Shown: positions 1-10,548 of the stretch, piece by piece
Position numbering within the stretch: the stretch's first letter is position 1
How the letters are laid out: each line of letters starts with the position of its first letter
Assembly (NCBI RefSeq): GCF_023715345.1
Contig: NZ_JAMBNY010000001.1
Location: 744,001-808,000 of the forward strand
Length of the DNA stretch: 64,000 bases
Reading direction: 5' to 3'
Origin: Paenibacillus camelliae
GTDB lineage: Bacteria; Bacillota; Bacilli; Paenibacillales; Paenibacillaceae
Position numbers and translations under genes: made by a program
The notes under the pieces: model-generated
What the model saw: only the letters and a program-made list of their open reading frames with translations
Database searches by the model: none
What the model was told of the DNA's origin: nothing

Positions 1-68
1 CGTCCATAATGCTCATTTAAGCTTGATGAGAGCTTAGGAGATGATGTTGGATATTGAAAAGACATCCT

Positions 69-359
69 TTACTCCTCCAGCTCACTTAGCAATGTGTTGA
101 ACGTTTCTTCAACGATGGCCCATTCATCTTCATCATCAATGGTGAATAGCTGAAGATCATCTCCGTCTTCTGTATAACGGAATGCATATACTTCGTCCTC
201 TTCTTCGTTCTCAGAAATTAAAGGAACGACCATCATATATTTAGCGTCAGAATCATCTACCTCAAACTTCATAATGACTTCGAATTCTTCTTCATTGCCA
301 TCCTCATCTGGGATGTAGATAATTTCTGGTTCTTCATAGTTATGTTCATTGTTTGCCAT
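69..359 (-). CDS. yrzB: DUF1292 family protein (YrzB-like)
   Basis: A very acidic 96-residue protein rich in Glu and Asp. It is the typical size and composition of the DUF1292/YrzB family, whose biochemical role is not established. I start it at the ATG at 359 because a good ribosome site (AAGGTGAG) lies seven bases upstream; an in-frame start 30 bases earlier has no such site. It follows ruvX by about 16 bases and is the last gene of the alaS-ireB-ruvX-yrzB cluster, the same order as in B. subtilis. Family assignment is by composition and context; function is unknown. Confidence 0.85.
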   Translation of the reverse strand: MANNEHNYEEPEIIYIPDEDGNEEEFEVIMKFEVDDSDAKYMMVVPLISENEEEDEVYAFRYTEDGDDLQLFTIDDEDEWAIVEETFNTLLSELEE

Positions 360-375
360 GTTAACACTCACCTTT

Positions 376-783
376 TCATTTAGAATCAAGATAGTTTTGC
401 AAAATTAGCGTTGCCGCCATTTTGTCAACGACTTGCTTGCGTTTTTTCAGACCAATTTCGGCTTCCGCCAATGTTCGCTCTGCTGCAACTGTGGTTAATC
501 TCTCATCCCAAAGGTGAACCGGCATGCCAAGCTTTTGCCTTACTTGCTCGGCAAAATCCTGGCATATCTCACCGCGAGGACCGATCGTACCGTTCATGTT
601 CTTGGGCAGCCCAACCACGACCTCAGAAACATCATGCTCCTGTGCAAGTTCAGCGATCCTGTCGAGTTCACCACCGTCGCGTCTTTTCTCCACGACGGTT
701 AGCCCCTGTGCCGTCCATCGTAGCTCATCACTAATGGCTACGCCAATGCGACGGTCACCATAATCCAACCCCATGACTCTCAT
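376..783 (-). CDS. ruvX: Putative Holliday junction resolvase RuvX/YqgF
   Basis: A 135-residue RNase-H-fold nuclease of the YqgF family. The N-terminal MGLDYGDRRIGVA motif carries the first catalytic Asp, VVGLPKNMNG sits in the middle, and WDERLTT and VDKMAATLILQ supply the later conserved residues. In E. coli the family member is implicated in 16S rRNA 5' processing, and the fold resembles Holliday junction resolvases, so either role is possible. Length is normal for the family. It sits between ireB and yrzB and is probably co-transcribed with alaS. An AAGGGG site precedes the ATG. Confidence 0.93.
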   Translation of the reverse strand: MRVMGLDYGDRRIGVAISDELRWTAQGLTVVEKRRDGGELDRIAELAQEHDVSEVVVGLPKNMNGTIGPRGEICQDFAEQVRQKLGMPVHLWDERLTTVAAERTLAEAEIGLKKRKQVVDKMAATLILQNYLDSK

Positions 784-801
784 CGTATACGGCCCCTTAA
801 G

Positions 802-1062
802 CTATTGTTTCTTGTGCAAGAGATAGAAACGAACAAGCTCTTCAATTAGCTCATCGCGTTCCTTCTTGCCGATCATGCTTCTCGCATTATTGTGTCGTGG
901 GATATATGCGGGGTCTCCTGACAACAGATAGCCGACGATCTGGTTAATCGGATTATAGTCTTTCTCAAGTAAGGCATCGTATACCTTAAGCAGAACATCT
1001 TCTGAAGATTGCTCTCCTTCACTCTTCACACTAAACTTCATCGTCTGATCCATTGAACTCAT
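802..1062 (-). CDS. ireB: IreB family regulatory phosphoprotein (YrzL)
   Basis: A small soluble protein of 86 residues, formerly DUF965. IreB in Enterococcus is a substrate of the IreK Ser/Thr kinase and affects cephalosporin tolerance; that function is known for the family and not shown here. The protein begins [16 protein letters not shown] and contains the conserved core [19 protein letters not shown] followed by [12 protein letters not shown] chose the ATG at 1062 because GAGGGGGTG lies just upstream; the longer reading adds 13 residues unlike the family. It lies 46 bases after alaS in the same orientation. Confidence 0.92.
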   Translation of the reverse strand: MSSMDQTMKFSVKSEGEQSSEDVLLKVYDALLEKDYNPINQIVGYLLSGDPAYIPRHNNARSMIGKKERDELIEELVRFYLLHKKQ

Positions 1063-1108
1063 CAGCAACACCCCCTCTAACATAACCACGGTAAATGGCA
1101 TATCTCTA

Positions 1109-3742
1109 CTATATCACATTTGCTTGCTGCACAACTACTTGTTGTGTAAGTTTCAATGCATCTTCAAGTTTTTCGATATCCTTACCGCCTGCTTGTGCCA
1201 TGTCTGGACGACCGCCACCATTACCACCACAATGCTGAGCTGCTTCTTTAATAATTTTGCCAGCATGGAAACCTTTCTTAACGAGATCAGCTGAAACAGC
1301 TGCTGCCAAATTCACTTTGTCATCTGCTGCTGCACCTAGTACGATTACGCTTGAAGGCAGCTTTGTTTTCAGCTCATCTACAATATTACGCAGAGCTTCC
1401 ATATTGGATGCATTTACTTTTGCACATAATACAGAAATTTCTCCTACTTTTACAACGCCGTCTAGTAACGAGCCCGCTTCAATGTGACTTAGCTTGCTCT
1501 GCAGCGATTCATTTTCACGCTGTAGGTCCTTCACCTGACCATGAAGTCCATCGATGCGCTTAGGTACATCAGCTACATTGCTTTTTAGCTGCGCAGCCGC
1601 TTGCTTAAGCAAATCAAGCTGAGCTTCATAATATAGATACGCCTGCTTGCCCGTTACTGCTTCGATACGGCGCACACCTGATCCGATGCCGCTCTCGCCA
1701 AGCAGCTTAAAGATACCAATCTCAGATGTATTATTCACATGGCAGCCGCCGCATAGCTCGATCGAATACTTGCCAACCTGTACGACACGAACAACATCGC
1801 CGTACTTCTCACCGAATAACGCCATAGCGCCAAGAGCTTTAGCCTCATCAATCGGCATTTGCTCGATAACAACCGGTGTACCAAGCCAGATTTGCTCATT
1901 CACTTTACGTTCAATCTGCGCAAGCTCCTCTACCGTAATGGAACCAAAATGTGAGAAGTCAAAACGCAGACGCTCTCCTTCTACTAGAGAACCTGCTTGG
2001 TTGACATGATCGCCAAGCACTTCCTTCAAAGCCTTATGTAGAAGATGGGTTGCCGTATGATTTTTTACGATATCCTCACGAATAGCTTTATCTACCTTTG
2101 CAGTGACAGCTGCATTCACTTTAGCTACACCTTCAACAACAGTTGCTTGATGCAGATTTTGTCCATGCGGGGCCTTCGTTACTGTCTCTACCTCGATTAC
2201 AAAACCATCGCCAGTAATTGTACCGCGGTCACCGATCTGGCCACCACTTTCTGCATAGAATGGTGTTGTGTCAAGGATAAGATGAACAGAATTACCCGCT
2301 GGCACTTCATCAACAAGCTGGTCATCAAACATAAGCGCAGTAATGACAGCTTTGCTCTCTAGCTCAGTATAGCCAACAAATTGACTGTTAACCGTTAGAT
2401 CAGCAAGAGGTCCACCTTGAATCTTCATCGAGCCTGTATCTTGTCGAGCAGCACGAGCACGTGCGCGCTGAGCATCCATCGCAGCATTAAAGCCGTCTAG
2501 ATCAACCGTCATGCCATGCTCCATCGCAAAGTCCTCTGTCAGATCGAACGGGAAGCCATACGTATCATACAGCTTAAAAGCATCCTCGCCGCCGATAACC
2601 GTTACGTTGCTTGCTTTTGCCTCATTAACAAGGTTAGAGAGCAACACTAAGCCGTCAGATAATGTTTCGTGGAAGCGTTCCTCTTCCGTACGAATCACTT
2701 TTTCTATAAATTCACGTTTCTCGACTACTGCTGGATAGTATTCACCCATAATTTGACCAACCACTTCTGTTAGACCGAATAAGAATGGCTTGTCTATCCC
2801 TAGTTTTTTTCCGTAGCGAACTGCGCGGCGCAGCAAGCGGCGAATGATGTAGCCTCGGCCTTCATTAGATGGCATAACTCCGTCACCAACGGCAAAAGCG
2901 ACGGTACGAATATGATCCGCGATAACCTTTAATGCTACGTCTTGATCCTCGTTTTGCTTATAGGTTACACCTGCAAGCTCGCTTGTACGACGGATAATCG
3001 GCATAAATAAGTCGGTATCAAAGTTTGAATCAACATCCTGCAGAATCGATGCGATACGCTCCAGCCCCGCTCCTGTATCAATGTTTTTATTCGGAAGCGG
3101 TGTGTAGCTACCATCTTTATTATGATTAAATTGTGAGAATACGAGGTTCCAAACCTCTAGGAAGCGCTCATTCTCACCACCTGGCCAGCATTCCGGATCA
3201 TTTAAGTCACCGTAACGATCACCGCGATCATAGAAAATTTCCGTACAAGGACCACACGGGCCTTCGCCAATGTCCCAGAAATTTTCCTCAAGCTTGTAAA
3301 TTCGCTCAGCTGGCAAGCCAATTTTTTCATTCCAAAACTTAAATGCTTCTTCGTCCTCTGGATAAACGGTAACAGATAGACGCTCTGGATCAAAGCCAAT
3401 CCATTTTTTATCGGTAAGGAACTCCCATGCCCACGTGATCGCTTCTTCCTTGAAGTAATCTCCAATAGAGAAGTTACCTAACATTTCGAAAAACGTATGG
3501 TGACGACGAGTTTTACCTACATTCTCAATATCATTGGTACGAATGCATTTTTGAGAGTTTGTAATCCGTGGATTCTCAGGCTTTACGCGGCCATCGAAAT
3601 ACGGCTTAAGCGGTGCCATACCCGCATTAATCCAAAGTAAGGATGGGTCGTTGTGCGGCACGAGTGATGCACTTGGCTCAATCGCATGTCCCTTGCTTTC
3701 AAAAAACGCTAACCATTTAGAGCGTATTTCACTTGCTTTCAT
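1109..3742 (-). CDS. alaS: Alanyl-tRNA synthetase
   Basis: A class II synthetase of 877 residues that charges tRNA-Ala. The N-terminal catalytic core starts [18 protein letters not shown]. The editing domain has the HTATHLLH zinc motif near residue 561 and the matching CGGCHVNNT motif near 662, followed by a C-terminal DHHA1-type region ending in [15 protein letters not shown]. Length is full for the family. The start is placed at the ATG at 3742: the AGGAGG ribosome site lies inside the longer open frame, so upstream in-frame ATGs are not starts. Expression is controlled by the T-box leader directly upstream. Confidence 0.98.
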   Translation of the reverse strand: MKASEIRSKWLAFFESKGHAIEPSASLVPHNDPSLLWINAGMAPLKPYFDGRVKPENPRITNSQKCIRTNDIENVGKTRRHHTFFEMLGNFSIGDYFKEEAITWAWEFLTDKKWIGFDPERLSVTVYPEDEEAFKFWNEKIGLPAERIYKLEENFWDIGEGPCGPCTEIFYDRGDRYGDLNDPECWPGGENERFLEVWNLVFSQFNHNKDGSYTPLPNKNIDTGAGLERIASILQDVDSNFDTDLFMPIIRRTSELAGVTYKQNEDQDVALKVIADHIRTVAFAVGDGVMPSNEGRGYIIRRLLRRAVRYGKKLGIDKPFLFGLTEVVGQIMGEYYPAVVEKREFIEKVIRTEEERFHETLSDGLVLLSNLVNEAKASNVTVIGGEDAFKLYDTYGFPFDLTEDFAMEHGMTVDLDGFNAAMDAQRARARAARQDTGSMKIQGGPLADLTVNSQFVGYTELESKAVITALMFDDQLVDEVPAGNSVHLILDTTPFYAESGGQIGDRGTITGDGFVIEVETVTKAPHGQNLHQATVVEGVAKVNAAVTAKVDKAIREDIVKNHTATHLLHKALKEVLGDHVNQAGSLVEGERLRFDFSHFGSITVEELAQIERKVNEQIWLGTPVVIEQMPIDEAKALGAMALFGEKYGDVVRVVQVGKYSIELCGGCHVNNTSEIGIFKLLGESGIGSGVRRIEAVTGKQAYLYYEAQLDLLKQAAAQLKSNVADVPKRIDGLHGQVKDLQRENESLQSKLSHIEAGSLLDGVVKVGEISVLCAKVNASNMEALRNIVDELKTKLPSSVIVLGAAADDKVNLAAAVSADLVKKGFHAGKIIKEAAQHCGGNGGGRPDMAQAGGKDIEKLEDALKLTQQVVVQQANVI

Positions 3743-3790
3743 TGCAAATTCCTCCTGATCCATAGCAATATTTGCTCATAATAATAAAAA

Positions 3791-4038
3791 AAGTCCCTGT
3801 TCAAGACAGGGACGAATCATCGTTCGCGGTACCACCCTGGTTATTGCTTCATACATCAAGCAATCGCCTCAAGGACGATAACGGGTCCAACCGATGAGCT
3901 TGACTCACACTCAGAAACAGCTTTCCATCATTCTTCATTAGTAGCGCTCTCTCAACCATTCCCTATAGGAATGAAGCACCTTCTCTGGCTAATGGGCTAT
4001 GATGTACTTATTTTCATCAACGATTTTCATATACATCT
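3791..4038 (-). ncRNA. T-box leader RNA upstream of alaS
   Basis: A roughly 245-base leader lies between the promoter and alaS. The minus strand carries the T-box core GGTGGTACCGCG (3825-3836), followed by an intrinsic terminator with stem GTCCCTGT/ACAGGGAC (3793-3813) and a run of seven T. Known T-box biology: uncharged tRNA binding stabilises an antiterminator so that synthetase expression rises under starvation. Alanine specificity is inferred from the downstream gene. More than one GCT triplet could be the specifier and I could not fold the RNA to choose. Confidence 0.93.
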
Positions 4039-4044
4039 TTTCAA

Positions 4045-4073
4045 ATTATAGCTACAGCGAAAGATGCTGTCAA
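4045..4073 (-). promoter_or_regulatory. Sigma-A promoter of the alaS T-box operon
   Basis: On the minus strand a consensus TTGACA (4068-4073) is followed by a 17-base spacer and a consensus TATAAT (4045-4050). Transcription would start near 4038, just ahead of the T-box. It lies 10 bases past the stop of the AI-2E family gene, giving alaS its own promoter. Confidence 0.9.
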
Positions 4074-4082
4074 ATGCTGCCG

Positions 4083-5150
4083 TTAAATTATTTTTCGACG
4101 TACATAATAGGCGAACATATGCTGAATAATGACCTTGCCGGAAGCGAAGATTGGCACGGCAAGAATCATTCCCCCTACACCGGCCACTTGGCCCCCAACT
4201 AGCACAGCTAATATTATAACCAGCGGGTGGAGGTGCAGCGTTCGACCAACAACCTGAGGGGATATAATATTGCTCTCTAGAATTTGACAGACCGTATTGA
4301 CGATCACGACAAGCAGCATCATTTTTAATGAAATGGTAGATGCCATAAGCAGGGCAGGTGCTGCTCCGATGAACGGACCAAGATACGGAATGACATTCGT
4401 AATCGCCACTATGCTTGCCAGCAGCAATGCATAGGGCATCCCAACAAGGAGATAGCCGATATATGCGAAGGTTCCAATTATTAAGCAAACAAGCAGCTGT
4501 CCTCGAATATAGCTGCCAAGTGCAGTATCGACATCCTTTAACAATCGAATCGTATTTTTTCGATGTGATTTTGGTACGTATTTAATAATCGCTCGTTCGA
4601 ACACTTCAAAGTCCTTCAATATATAAAACGCAAGAAACGGTACAACAAAAGCGACAAACAAAGCATTGACCATTCCACCAATATTGTCCACGAAGGTAAG
4701 CAACGTCTCTGATATTTTCCGTTCAAATTGTACGAGTGTTTTATTCAGTCCCTCACGGAAGCTTTCAGGTAGTGAGCTGTTGTTAATATCGACAACTAAG
4801 TTTTGTGCTCGCATGGATAGCTCCGGAAGATGCTTGTTCAGCTCCTGCATCTGATCGATAAACATCGGTATAATATTTACTAAAATAACCGTTAAGATCG
4901 TGCAAAAAACAGCATAAATGAGTAGAACAGCCATCGTCCTTGGAACCTTTCGATCGTGCAGCATACTGACAACAGGATTCAATATATAAGAAATAATCAT
5001 CGCTACAATAAATGGACCTAAGACCGCCTTTAGAAACGAAAAGATGGACAAAATGATCGGTTTAAGCAATAGGAGAAAGTAGATAACAAACAATAATAAA
5101 ATCGTATAGATTAAGACAACAAAAAGTCTATTCTTTGTAAACCTCTCCAC
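4083..5150 (-). CDS. AI-2E family transporter (YrrI-like membrane protein)
   Basis: A polytopic membrane protein of 355 residues of the AI-2E/UPF0118 family. Two hydrophobic segments occupy the first 65 residues, a soluble helical part spans about 85-150, and a hydrophobic C-terminal half follows with PYLGPFIGAAPALLMA and a late VGRTLHLHPLVIILAVLVGGQ stretch. Family members include exporters and Na+/H+ antiporters, so the substrate cannot be named here. The start is a GTG preceded by AAGGTGGTG. It corresponds in position to yrrI next to alaS in B. subtilis. Confidence 0.9.
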   Translation of the reverse strand: MERFTKNRLFVVLIYTILLLFVIYFLLLLKPIILSIFSFLKAVLGPFIVAMIISYILNPVVSMLHDRKVPRTMAVLLIYAVFCTILTVILVNIIPMFIDQMQELNKHLPELSMRAQNLVVDINNSSLPESFREGLNKTLVQFERKISETLLTFVDNIGGMVNALFVAFVVPFLAFYILKDFEVFERAIIKYVPKSHRKNTIRLLKDVDTALGSYIRGQLLVCLIIGTFAYIGYLLVGMPYALLLASIVAITNVIPYLGPFIGAAPALLMASTISLKMMLLVVIVNTVCQILESNIISPQVVGRTLHLHPLVIILAVLVGGQVAGVGGMILAVPIFASGKVIIQHMFAYYVRRKII

Positions 5151-5216
5151 ATATTCACCACCTTCATTCTAGCTATTCTTTGCCATTATATGTACAAGTA
5201 TTCCTATTCAGCACAA

Positions 5217-5248
5217 AAAACGGCAACCCTCACGCGGATTGCCGTTTT
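5217..5248 (-). terminator. Intrinsic terminator after the zinc-ribbon gene
   Basis: A perfect 10-base inverted repeat AAAACGGCAA/TTGCCGTTTT with a 12-base loop, followed on the minus strand by T residues. It ends the transcript of the zinc-ribbon gene and could act in both directions. Confidence 0.88.
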
Positions 5249-5262
5249 CTATATCGATAAAT

Positions 5263-5466
5263 TTAACTGTTTAATTGTATGTCTACAGCTGCTGGCTGCT
5301 CCTCGAAAAATAAATCGTCGAGTGAGCTAAGCGTTCCATCCTCTTCTACCTGATAGACTGACATTTTATCGCCGTTAACTGTCAGTTCTATAAAGCAGCT
5401 CCAGCAATAAAATTGATGGGAACCAATTTTCCCGATATCTTTGGAATTACAGTTCGGACATCTCAT
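5263..5466 (-). CDS. Small zinc-ribbon protein of unknown function
   Basis: A 67-residue protein with CPNCNS near the start and CWSCF about 18 residues later, a classic four-cysteine zinc ribbon, followed by an acidic tail. I do not recognise a named family. The start is set at the ATG at 5466 because AAGGAG lies seven bases upstream; the ATG six bases earlier is too close to that site. It begins 11 bases after the PRC-barrel gene, so the two are very likely co-transcribed, and it ends in its own terminator. A nucleic-acid or protein-binding role is only a guess. Confidence 0.78.
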   Translation of the reverse strand: MRCPNCNSKDIGKIGSHQFYCWSCFIELTVNGDKMSVYQVEEDGTLSSLDDLFFEEQPAAVDIQLNS

Positions 5467-5477
5467 ACACATTCTCC

Positions 5478-6014
5478 TTACCCTCTAAAATTGGAAGCTG
5501 CGACTGGCTCCAATTCCGATTCACTAACAGCAGGAACGATGATTGCATTTTGTCCAAGTAATATATCATTCATATTTCTTGGAGCCTTTAGCCATTTACG
5601 ACCTTCTATTAGATCTGAAACAAAACCATCGGTAAGCTCATAACCTACTATCTGTGTATCCTGTAATGGTTGAAAATATACATCTGACACACGCCCAAGC
5701 TGCGAACCTGTCACCGTAATGATAGGCATGTCCTTCAAATGAATGACGCCCGTACAAAAGCCACGTTGAAGCAGCTGTCTTTTTCCTGTAATGATTTGTG
5801 TCTCATCTTTAATAAAGACAGCATCCTCACCACAAGAACATACGCTGTTCCACGGTACAGTTCGCACCTTCATAGCAAACCATTTTGCATATTCAAGTAC
5901 CAGCCCCTGCATGCGCCAATGCTCATCAAACCATGCGTCCTGAACGATTCCAATTTGCTTCCCATTATTCATCGCAATGACGGGTAAACCAATTAGCTGC
6001 TGTAATGAAATCAA
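5478..6014 (-). CDS. PRC-barrel domain protein (YrrD-like)
   Basis: A 178-residue soluble protein with two PRC-barrel-like repeats: an N-terminal one starting ISLQQLIGLPVIAMNNGKQIG and a second near residue 90 (DMPIITVTGSQLGRVSDVYF). PRC barrels are small beta-barrel adaptor modules; YrrD of B. subtilis has no settled function. The start is a TTG at 6014, supported by GGAGGT eight bases upstream. It is followed at once by the zinc-ribbon gene. The position between the iscS-type gene and alaS matches yrrD in B. subtilis only roughly. Confidence 0.85.
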   Translation of the reverse strand: MISLQQLIGLPVIAMNNGKQIGIVQDAWFDEHWRMQGLVLEYAKWFAMKVRTVPWNSVCSCGEDAVFIKDETQIITGKRQLLQRGFCTGVIHLKDMPIITVTGSQLGRVSDVYFQPLQDTQIVGYELTDGFVSDLIEGRKWLKAPRNMNDILLGQNAIIVPAVSESELEPVAASNFRG

Positions 6015-6129
6015 TATGTGCTACCTCCAACCTAAACTTGCTGCAGAAGTAAGAAATTTCTTGTTCGCACACCTCTATAAGTTGTCCACTTTAAGGCAAG
6101 TTTAAACGTAGCATATCCAATTATTGAAA

Positions 6130-6145
6130 TGTTACTAATGTAACA
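6130..6145. repeat. 16-bp perfect inverted repeat
   Basis: TGTTAC-TAAT-GTAACA lies between the cysteine desulfurase stop and the PRC-barrel gene. It could be an operator upstream of the PRC-barrel gene or a weak hairpin after the desulfurase gene. No long T run follows it. Confidence 0.5.
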
Positions 6146-6187
6146 CGCTTTAATCCATTCATCTTTTCAATGTAGCCGCAACCTCAA

Positions 6188-7339
6188 TTATGTAGATAAA
6201 CGTTTTACGATGCCTGCAACGATCGGAGCAGCTTCCTGCAGCTGTTCAATCGTATTCCCCATCCCAAAACTAAAGCGTATCGCACTATTCAGTCGTTCAT
6301 CACTTAAGCCCATCGCTTTCAGCACATGAGATCGTTCCAATGAACCAGACGTACAAGCAGAGCCGCTTGCAGCAGCAATTCCTGCCATATCTAAATTCAT
6401 AAGCATGCTCTCCGTGTCTACGCCAATAAAGCTTATGTTAACAATGTTTGGCAGCGTATTTGTCGCATGTCCATTTATTATGAACGGGTGCTGGTCCAAC
6501 TCCTGTTGTAACAGCTCTACCCATTTATTACGCAATTGAGCGACAAAAGGTTGCCAATTATTACGCTCGTTCACACAAATGTCAAGAGCTTTTGCAAAAC
6601 CGACAATCGCTGCAACATTTTCAGTGCCTGCTCGACGTTTTCTTTCTTGGGAGCCGCCTTGAACAATGGCACTAATTGGTGTGCCTGTTGCAATGTATAA
6701 TGCACCAATACCTTGAGGACCATTAATTTTATGGGAGGAGAAGCTCACGAGATCCACTGGCAGCTCATTGAGGTTCAGCGGAAGATGCCCGAGGGATTGT
6801 ACAGCGTCAACGTGAAGCAGCGCGCCTGCCTCATGTGCAAGCTTACCAATCTGCTCAATCGGTTGAATCGTTCCAACCTCATTATTCGCGTGCATAATAC
6901 TAATTACCCCAATGCTTTCATCTAATACATCAGCTAGCTGATCAAGCTTAACCATTCCCGTGTTATCAACTGGAACAATATGAAGCTCAAAGCCTTCGTG
7001 CTCTGCCAGCCACTGCATCGTATGCAATACAGCATGATGCTCAATAGATGAAGTAATTAGTCCTTTTCTACCCTTCGCCGCCTGTGCACGTGCAGCGCCT
7101 ATTATGGCTAGGTTATCACTTTCTGTTCCGCCCGATGTAAAGGTAAGCTCACTAGGCTTGCACCCTAAATGACGTGCAAGCGTGTCGCGTGATCTGTTCA
7201 AATGTGCTTTTGCAGCACGGCCGTAATGATGCATGCTTGATGCATTTGCAGGCCCTTGCTGCATAACCGCGATCATCTCATGTGCAACTTCCGGATGAAT
7301 CGGTGTAGTTGCTGCATGATCAAAATAAAAAGACTTCAT
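6188..7339 (-). CDS. Cysteine desulfurase (NifS/IscS family)
   Basis: A PLP enzyme of 383 residues that takes sulfur from cysteine and passes it to acceptors. The N-terminus MKSFYFDHAATTPIHPE is typical. SSHKINGPQGIGALY near residue 202 contains the PLP lysine, and SGSACTSGSLE near 329 carries the persulfide cysteine in the long-loop (NifS-like) form. It is downstream of cymR by 25 bases, as in B. subtilis, where the YrvO/MnmA pair makes 2-thiouridine in tRNA. Here mnmA is next door but on the opposite strand. YrvO equivalence is inferred from context. Confidence 0.94.
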   Translation of the reverse strand: MKSFYFDHAATTPIHPEVAHEMIAVMQQGPANASSMHHYGRAAKAHLNRSRDTLARHLGCKPSELTFTSGGTESDNLAIIGAARAQAAKGRKGLITSSIEHHAVLHTMQWLAEHEGFELHIVPVDNTGMVKLDQLADVLDESIGVISIMHANNEVGTIQPIEQIGKLAHEAGALLHVDAVQSLGHLPLNLNELPVDLVSFSSHKINGPQGIGALYIATGTPISAIVQGGSQERKRRAGTENVAAIVGFAKALDICVNERNNWQPFVAQLRNKWVELLQQELDQHPFIINGHATNTLPNIVNISFIGVDTESMLMNLDMAGIAAASGSACTSGSLERSHVLKAMGLSDERLNSAIRFSFGMGNTIEQLQEAAPIVAGIVKRLST

Positions 7340-7364
7340 AGCATTCGTTCACTCCACTGCTCGT

Positions 7365-7793
7365 TTAGATATAAAACATGTAGCTTCCTTCGCCGCTATT
7401 ATTATCATCCTGCTCATAATTAATCATGTCACTAAGCGTTGTAGAATCTAACACATTCGCGATATTGTCACGAATGCGCAGCCACAAATTCCGCTTAGCC
7501 GGATCATCCTCCTCCGTAAAGTCAACCGGAGAGATCGGTCCTTCCAGTGTACGAATGACATCGCCAGTAGTAATGTCACCAGGCGACTTCGACAGCACAT
7601 AACCGCCATAGGCACCGCGGATACTTTTGACGTACCCTGCATTTCTTAATGGTGCAATAAGCTGCTCCAAATAATGCTCAGACAAATTATTTTTCTCCGC
7701 AATGCTTTTCAGGGAGAGGGGGCCGTCTCCATATTTGGAAGCAAGCTCCATCATAATCGTCAGTCCATATCTTCCCTTAGTCGAAATCTTCAT
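7365..7793 (-). CDS. cymR: Rrf2 family transcriptional regulator CymR
   Basis: A 142-residue DNA-binding protein with an N-terminal winged helix beginning MKISTKGRYGLTIMMELA and the recognition region LSEHYLEQLIAPLRNAGYV. It contains no cysteines, so it cannot hold an Fe-S cluster as IscR or NsrR do. This agrees with CymR, which in B. subtilis represses sulfur and cysteine genes and is modulated by CysK. It heads the cymR-desulfurase pair and is divergent from mnmA across a 169-base gap. The CymR name rests on family features and context. Confidence 0.87.
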   Translation of the reverse strand: MKISTKGRYGLTIMMELASKYGDGPLSLKSIAEKNNLSEHYLEQLIAPLRNAGYVKSIRGAYGGYVLSKSPGDITTGDVIRTLEGPISPVDFTEEDDPAKRNLWLRIRDNIANVLDSTTLSDMINYEQDDNNSGEGSYMFYI

Positions 7794-7941
7794 TTATTTG
7801 TACTCCTTTTGCATATCATTGTAATCCCATTAAACTTATAGGTTATTCTTATATGGTATCATATCTATTCTCAAGAGTCTTGCTTTTCAAACATGCCAAA
7901 TGAAAAACTTTACGTTCTGTGTTACAATATGTTTTGCTTGA

Positions 7942-9069
<1,128 letters not shown>

Positions 9070-9116
9070 CAAGTGTAGCTGCTTTCGTAACTTTTAGTTT
9101 TTCAAACGGCTAAATA

Positions 9117-9160
9117 CGATGGTTGTTCAAGGATTACTCATTAATCCTTGAACAACATCG
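9117..9160. terminator. Long hairpin between convergent mnmA and CNNM-like genes
   Basis: A stem of about 19 base pairs with one bulged G (right arm CCTTGAACAACATCG) and a short loop lies between two convergent genes. There is no good T run on either strand, so it may separate transcripts as a weak or factor-assisted terminator. The structure is clear; the function is inferred. Confidence 0.55.
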
Positions 9161-9168
9161 AATAAAAC

Positions 9169-10341
9169 TTAAAGCTGGGGACTGCTCATACGAAGTTCCT
9201 TATTACAACGTTTTACCCCGACAGTCGTTATTCGAAGTTGCTCCATCCCAGTAATTGTAAATACGAACTGATGCTCTCCCTGTTCATAGACCACGCTTTG
9301 ACCTATATGCGGAGGGAATAGTATATTTGCGTACATATAACCACCGATCGAGTCCATATCATCTGCTTCCAAGTGAATGTTGAAGAAGCTGTTCACTTCC
9401 TCGATGAGCAGCATTGCACTTAACCTATATTCATCCGTTTTTAGCTTTGTAATCTGAAGCTCCTCTTCATCAAATTCATCTTGAATATCACCAACAATCT
9501 CTTCAATAATATCTTCCATCGTTACCATTCCAGAAGTACCGCCGAATTCATCAATCAGCAGTGCAATCTGTGTTTTTTGAGCTTGCATCATCGTGAGCAG
9601 TTGGGATATTTCTATACTCTCAGGCACCGTAATAATGGGACGAATCCATCGTTTCCATTGCGCTCTAGAGTTGGCCTCATCATATATCGCTAGTAAATCC
9701 TTAATATGCATAAAGCCGATAACATCATCCTTATCCTCGTTCACTACTGGATATCGCGTACGCATATGTTGGATGGCAGTATTAATATTTTGCTCAAAGC
9801 TCAGATGCTGCTCCAAACAAATCATATCAATTCTTGGTGTCATCACCTCTCTAGCAAGCTTTTCTTGAAACTCCTCCAATTCCTTCGAAATCATTAAATG
9901 CTCTTGCTCCGTTTTAATAGATTTTCGTACCGTGCTGCTGTCCAACTGTAGCAATCGCAACAGCCACTCCTGCCACCTGTAACGATAACGAACCTCAAGC
10001 CATAGAGAAATAACGATAATAACGATCAATGCCGTAAGTATTGCGCCTTCACTATAATGCAGTTCATTCGAAACAAGCAGCTTGTGGACTTCATGTGACA
10101 GCCTAAAAACGCACATCCCAAGTACACATAAGCATAGTGCAGGGAATATCAGGATGATCTGTTCATGCTTTTTTAGCCACTGCAGCATTCGATGTCCATT
10201 AGTGACCGCTTGTATATTAGGTATGATGCAAAAGTAAGCGCTGTACATTGTAAGCAGTATGACTATACTTAGCATGAACCATCCAATCGATGCGGGATCC
10301 CCCAATCCGATTATGTCATCCAGAGACTGGATGACATGCAC
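9169..10341 (-). CDS. CNNM/CorC-like membrane protein with CBS pair
   Basis: A 390-residue protein of the hemolysin-C/CorC class. The N-terminal 115 residues have about three hydrophobic segments but do not show a clear standard DUF21 domain. A CBS pair begins near residue 169 (MTPRIDMICLEQ) and includes the family sequence IDEFGGTSGMVTMEDIIEEIVGDI with DEFDEEE after it, then a C-terminal CorC_HlyC domain. Family members act in Mg2+/Co2+ transport or its regulation. The start is uncertain: the GTG at 10341 directly abuts a GGGAGG site. Confidence 0.82.
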   Translation of the reverse strand: MHVIQSLDDIIGLGDPASIGWFMLSIVILLTMYSAYFCIIPNIQAVTNGHRMLQWLKKHEQIILIFPALCLCVLGMCVFRLSHEVHKLLVSNELHYSEGAILTALIVIIVISLWLEVRYRYRWQEWLLRLLQLDSSTVRKSIKTEQEHLMISKELEEFQEKLAREVMTPRIDMICLEQHLSFEQNINTAIQHMRTRYPVVNEDKDDVIGFMHIKDLLAIYDEANSRAQWKRWIRPIITVPESIEISQLLTMMQAQKTQIALLIDEFGGTSGMVTMEDIIEEIVGDIQDEFDEEELQITKLKTDEYRLSAMLLIEEVNSFFNIHLEADDMDSIGGYMYANILFPPHIGQSVVYEQGEHQFVFTITGMEQLRITTVGVKRCNKELRMSSPQL

Positions 10342-10485
10342 CTCCCTTCATTTTTTCATGGCTTAAAGAATCGCCATGATTACGACATATATATTCGTGA
10401 CAGCTAGCACCATATTCCATCCTTTTTTAGGTTACTTTCTTTAAGTTTGTTCATAAGATGTTCGAACTCTATGCTGCCGAACTGA

Positions 10486-10513
10486 TTTACCAAGTGCTAA
10501 CATTTGATATAAT
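10486..10513 (+). promoter_or_regulatory. Likely promoter of copC-copD
   Basis: TATAAT at 10508-10513 with a weak TTTACC at 10486-10491 and a 16-base spacer, 35 bases before the copC start. The -10 box is perfect; the -35 is poor, so an activator or extra element may help. I see no clear CsoR or CopY operator. Confidence 0.55.
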
Positions 10514-10548
10514 GCATTTGAGAATGATGATTTGAGGGGGATTTACTG

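Noticed and set aside
1-68. Start of another gene at the left edge
   Set aside because: No start codon with a ribosome site or terminator can be supported in these 68 bases.
6130-6145. GlnR/TnrA operator
   Set aside because: The half-sites are one base too close for TGTNA-N7-TNACA.
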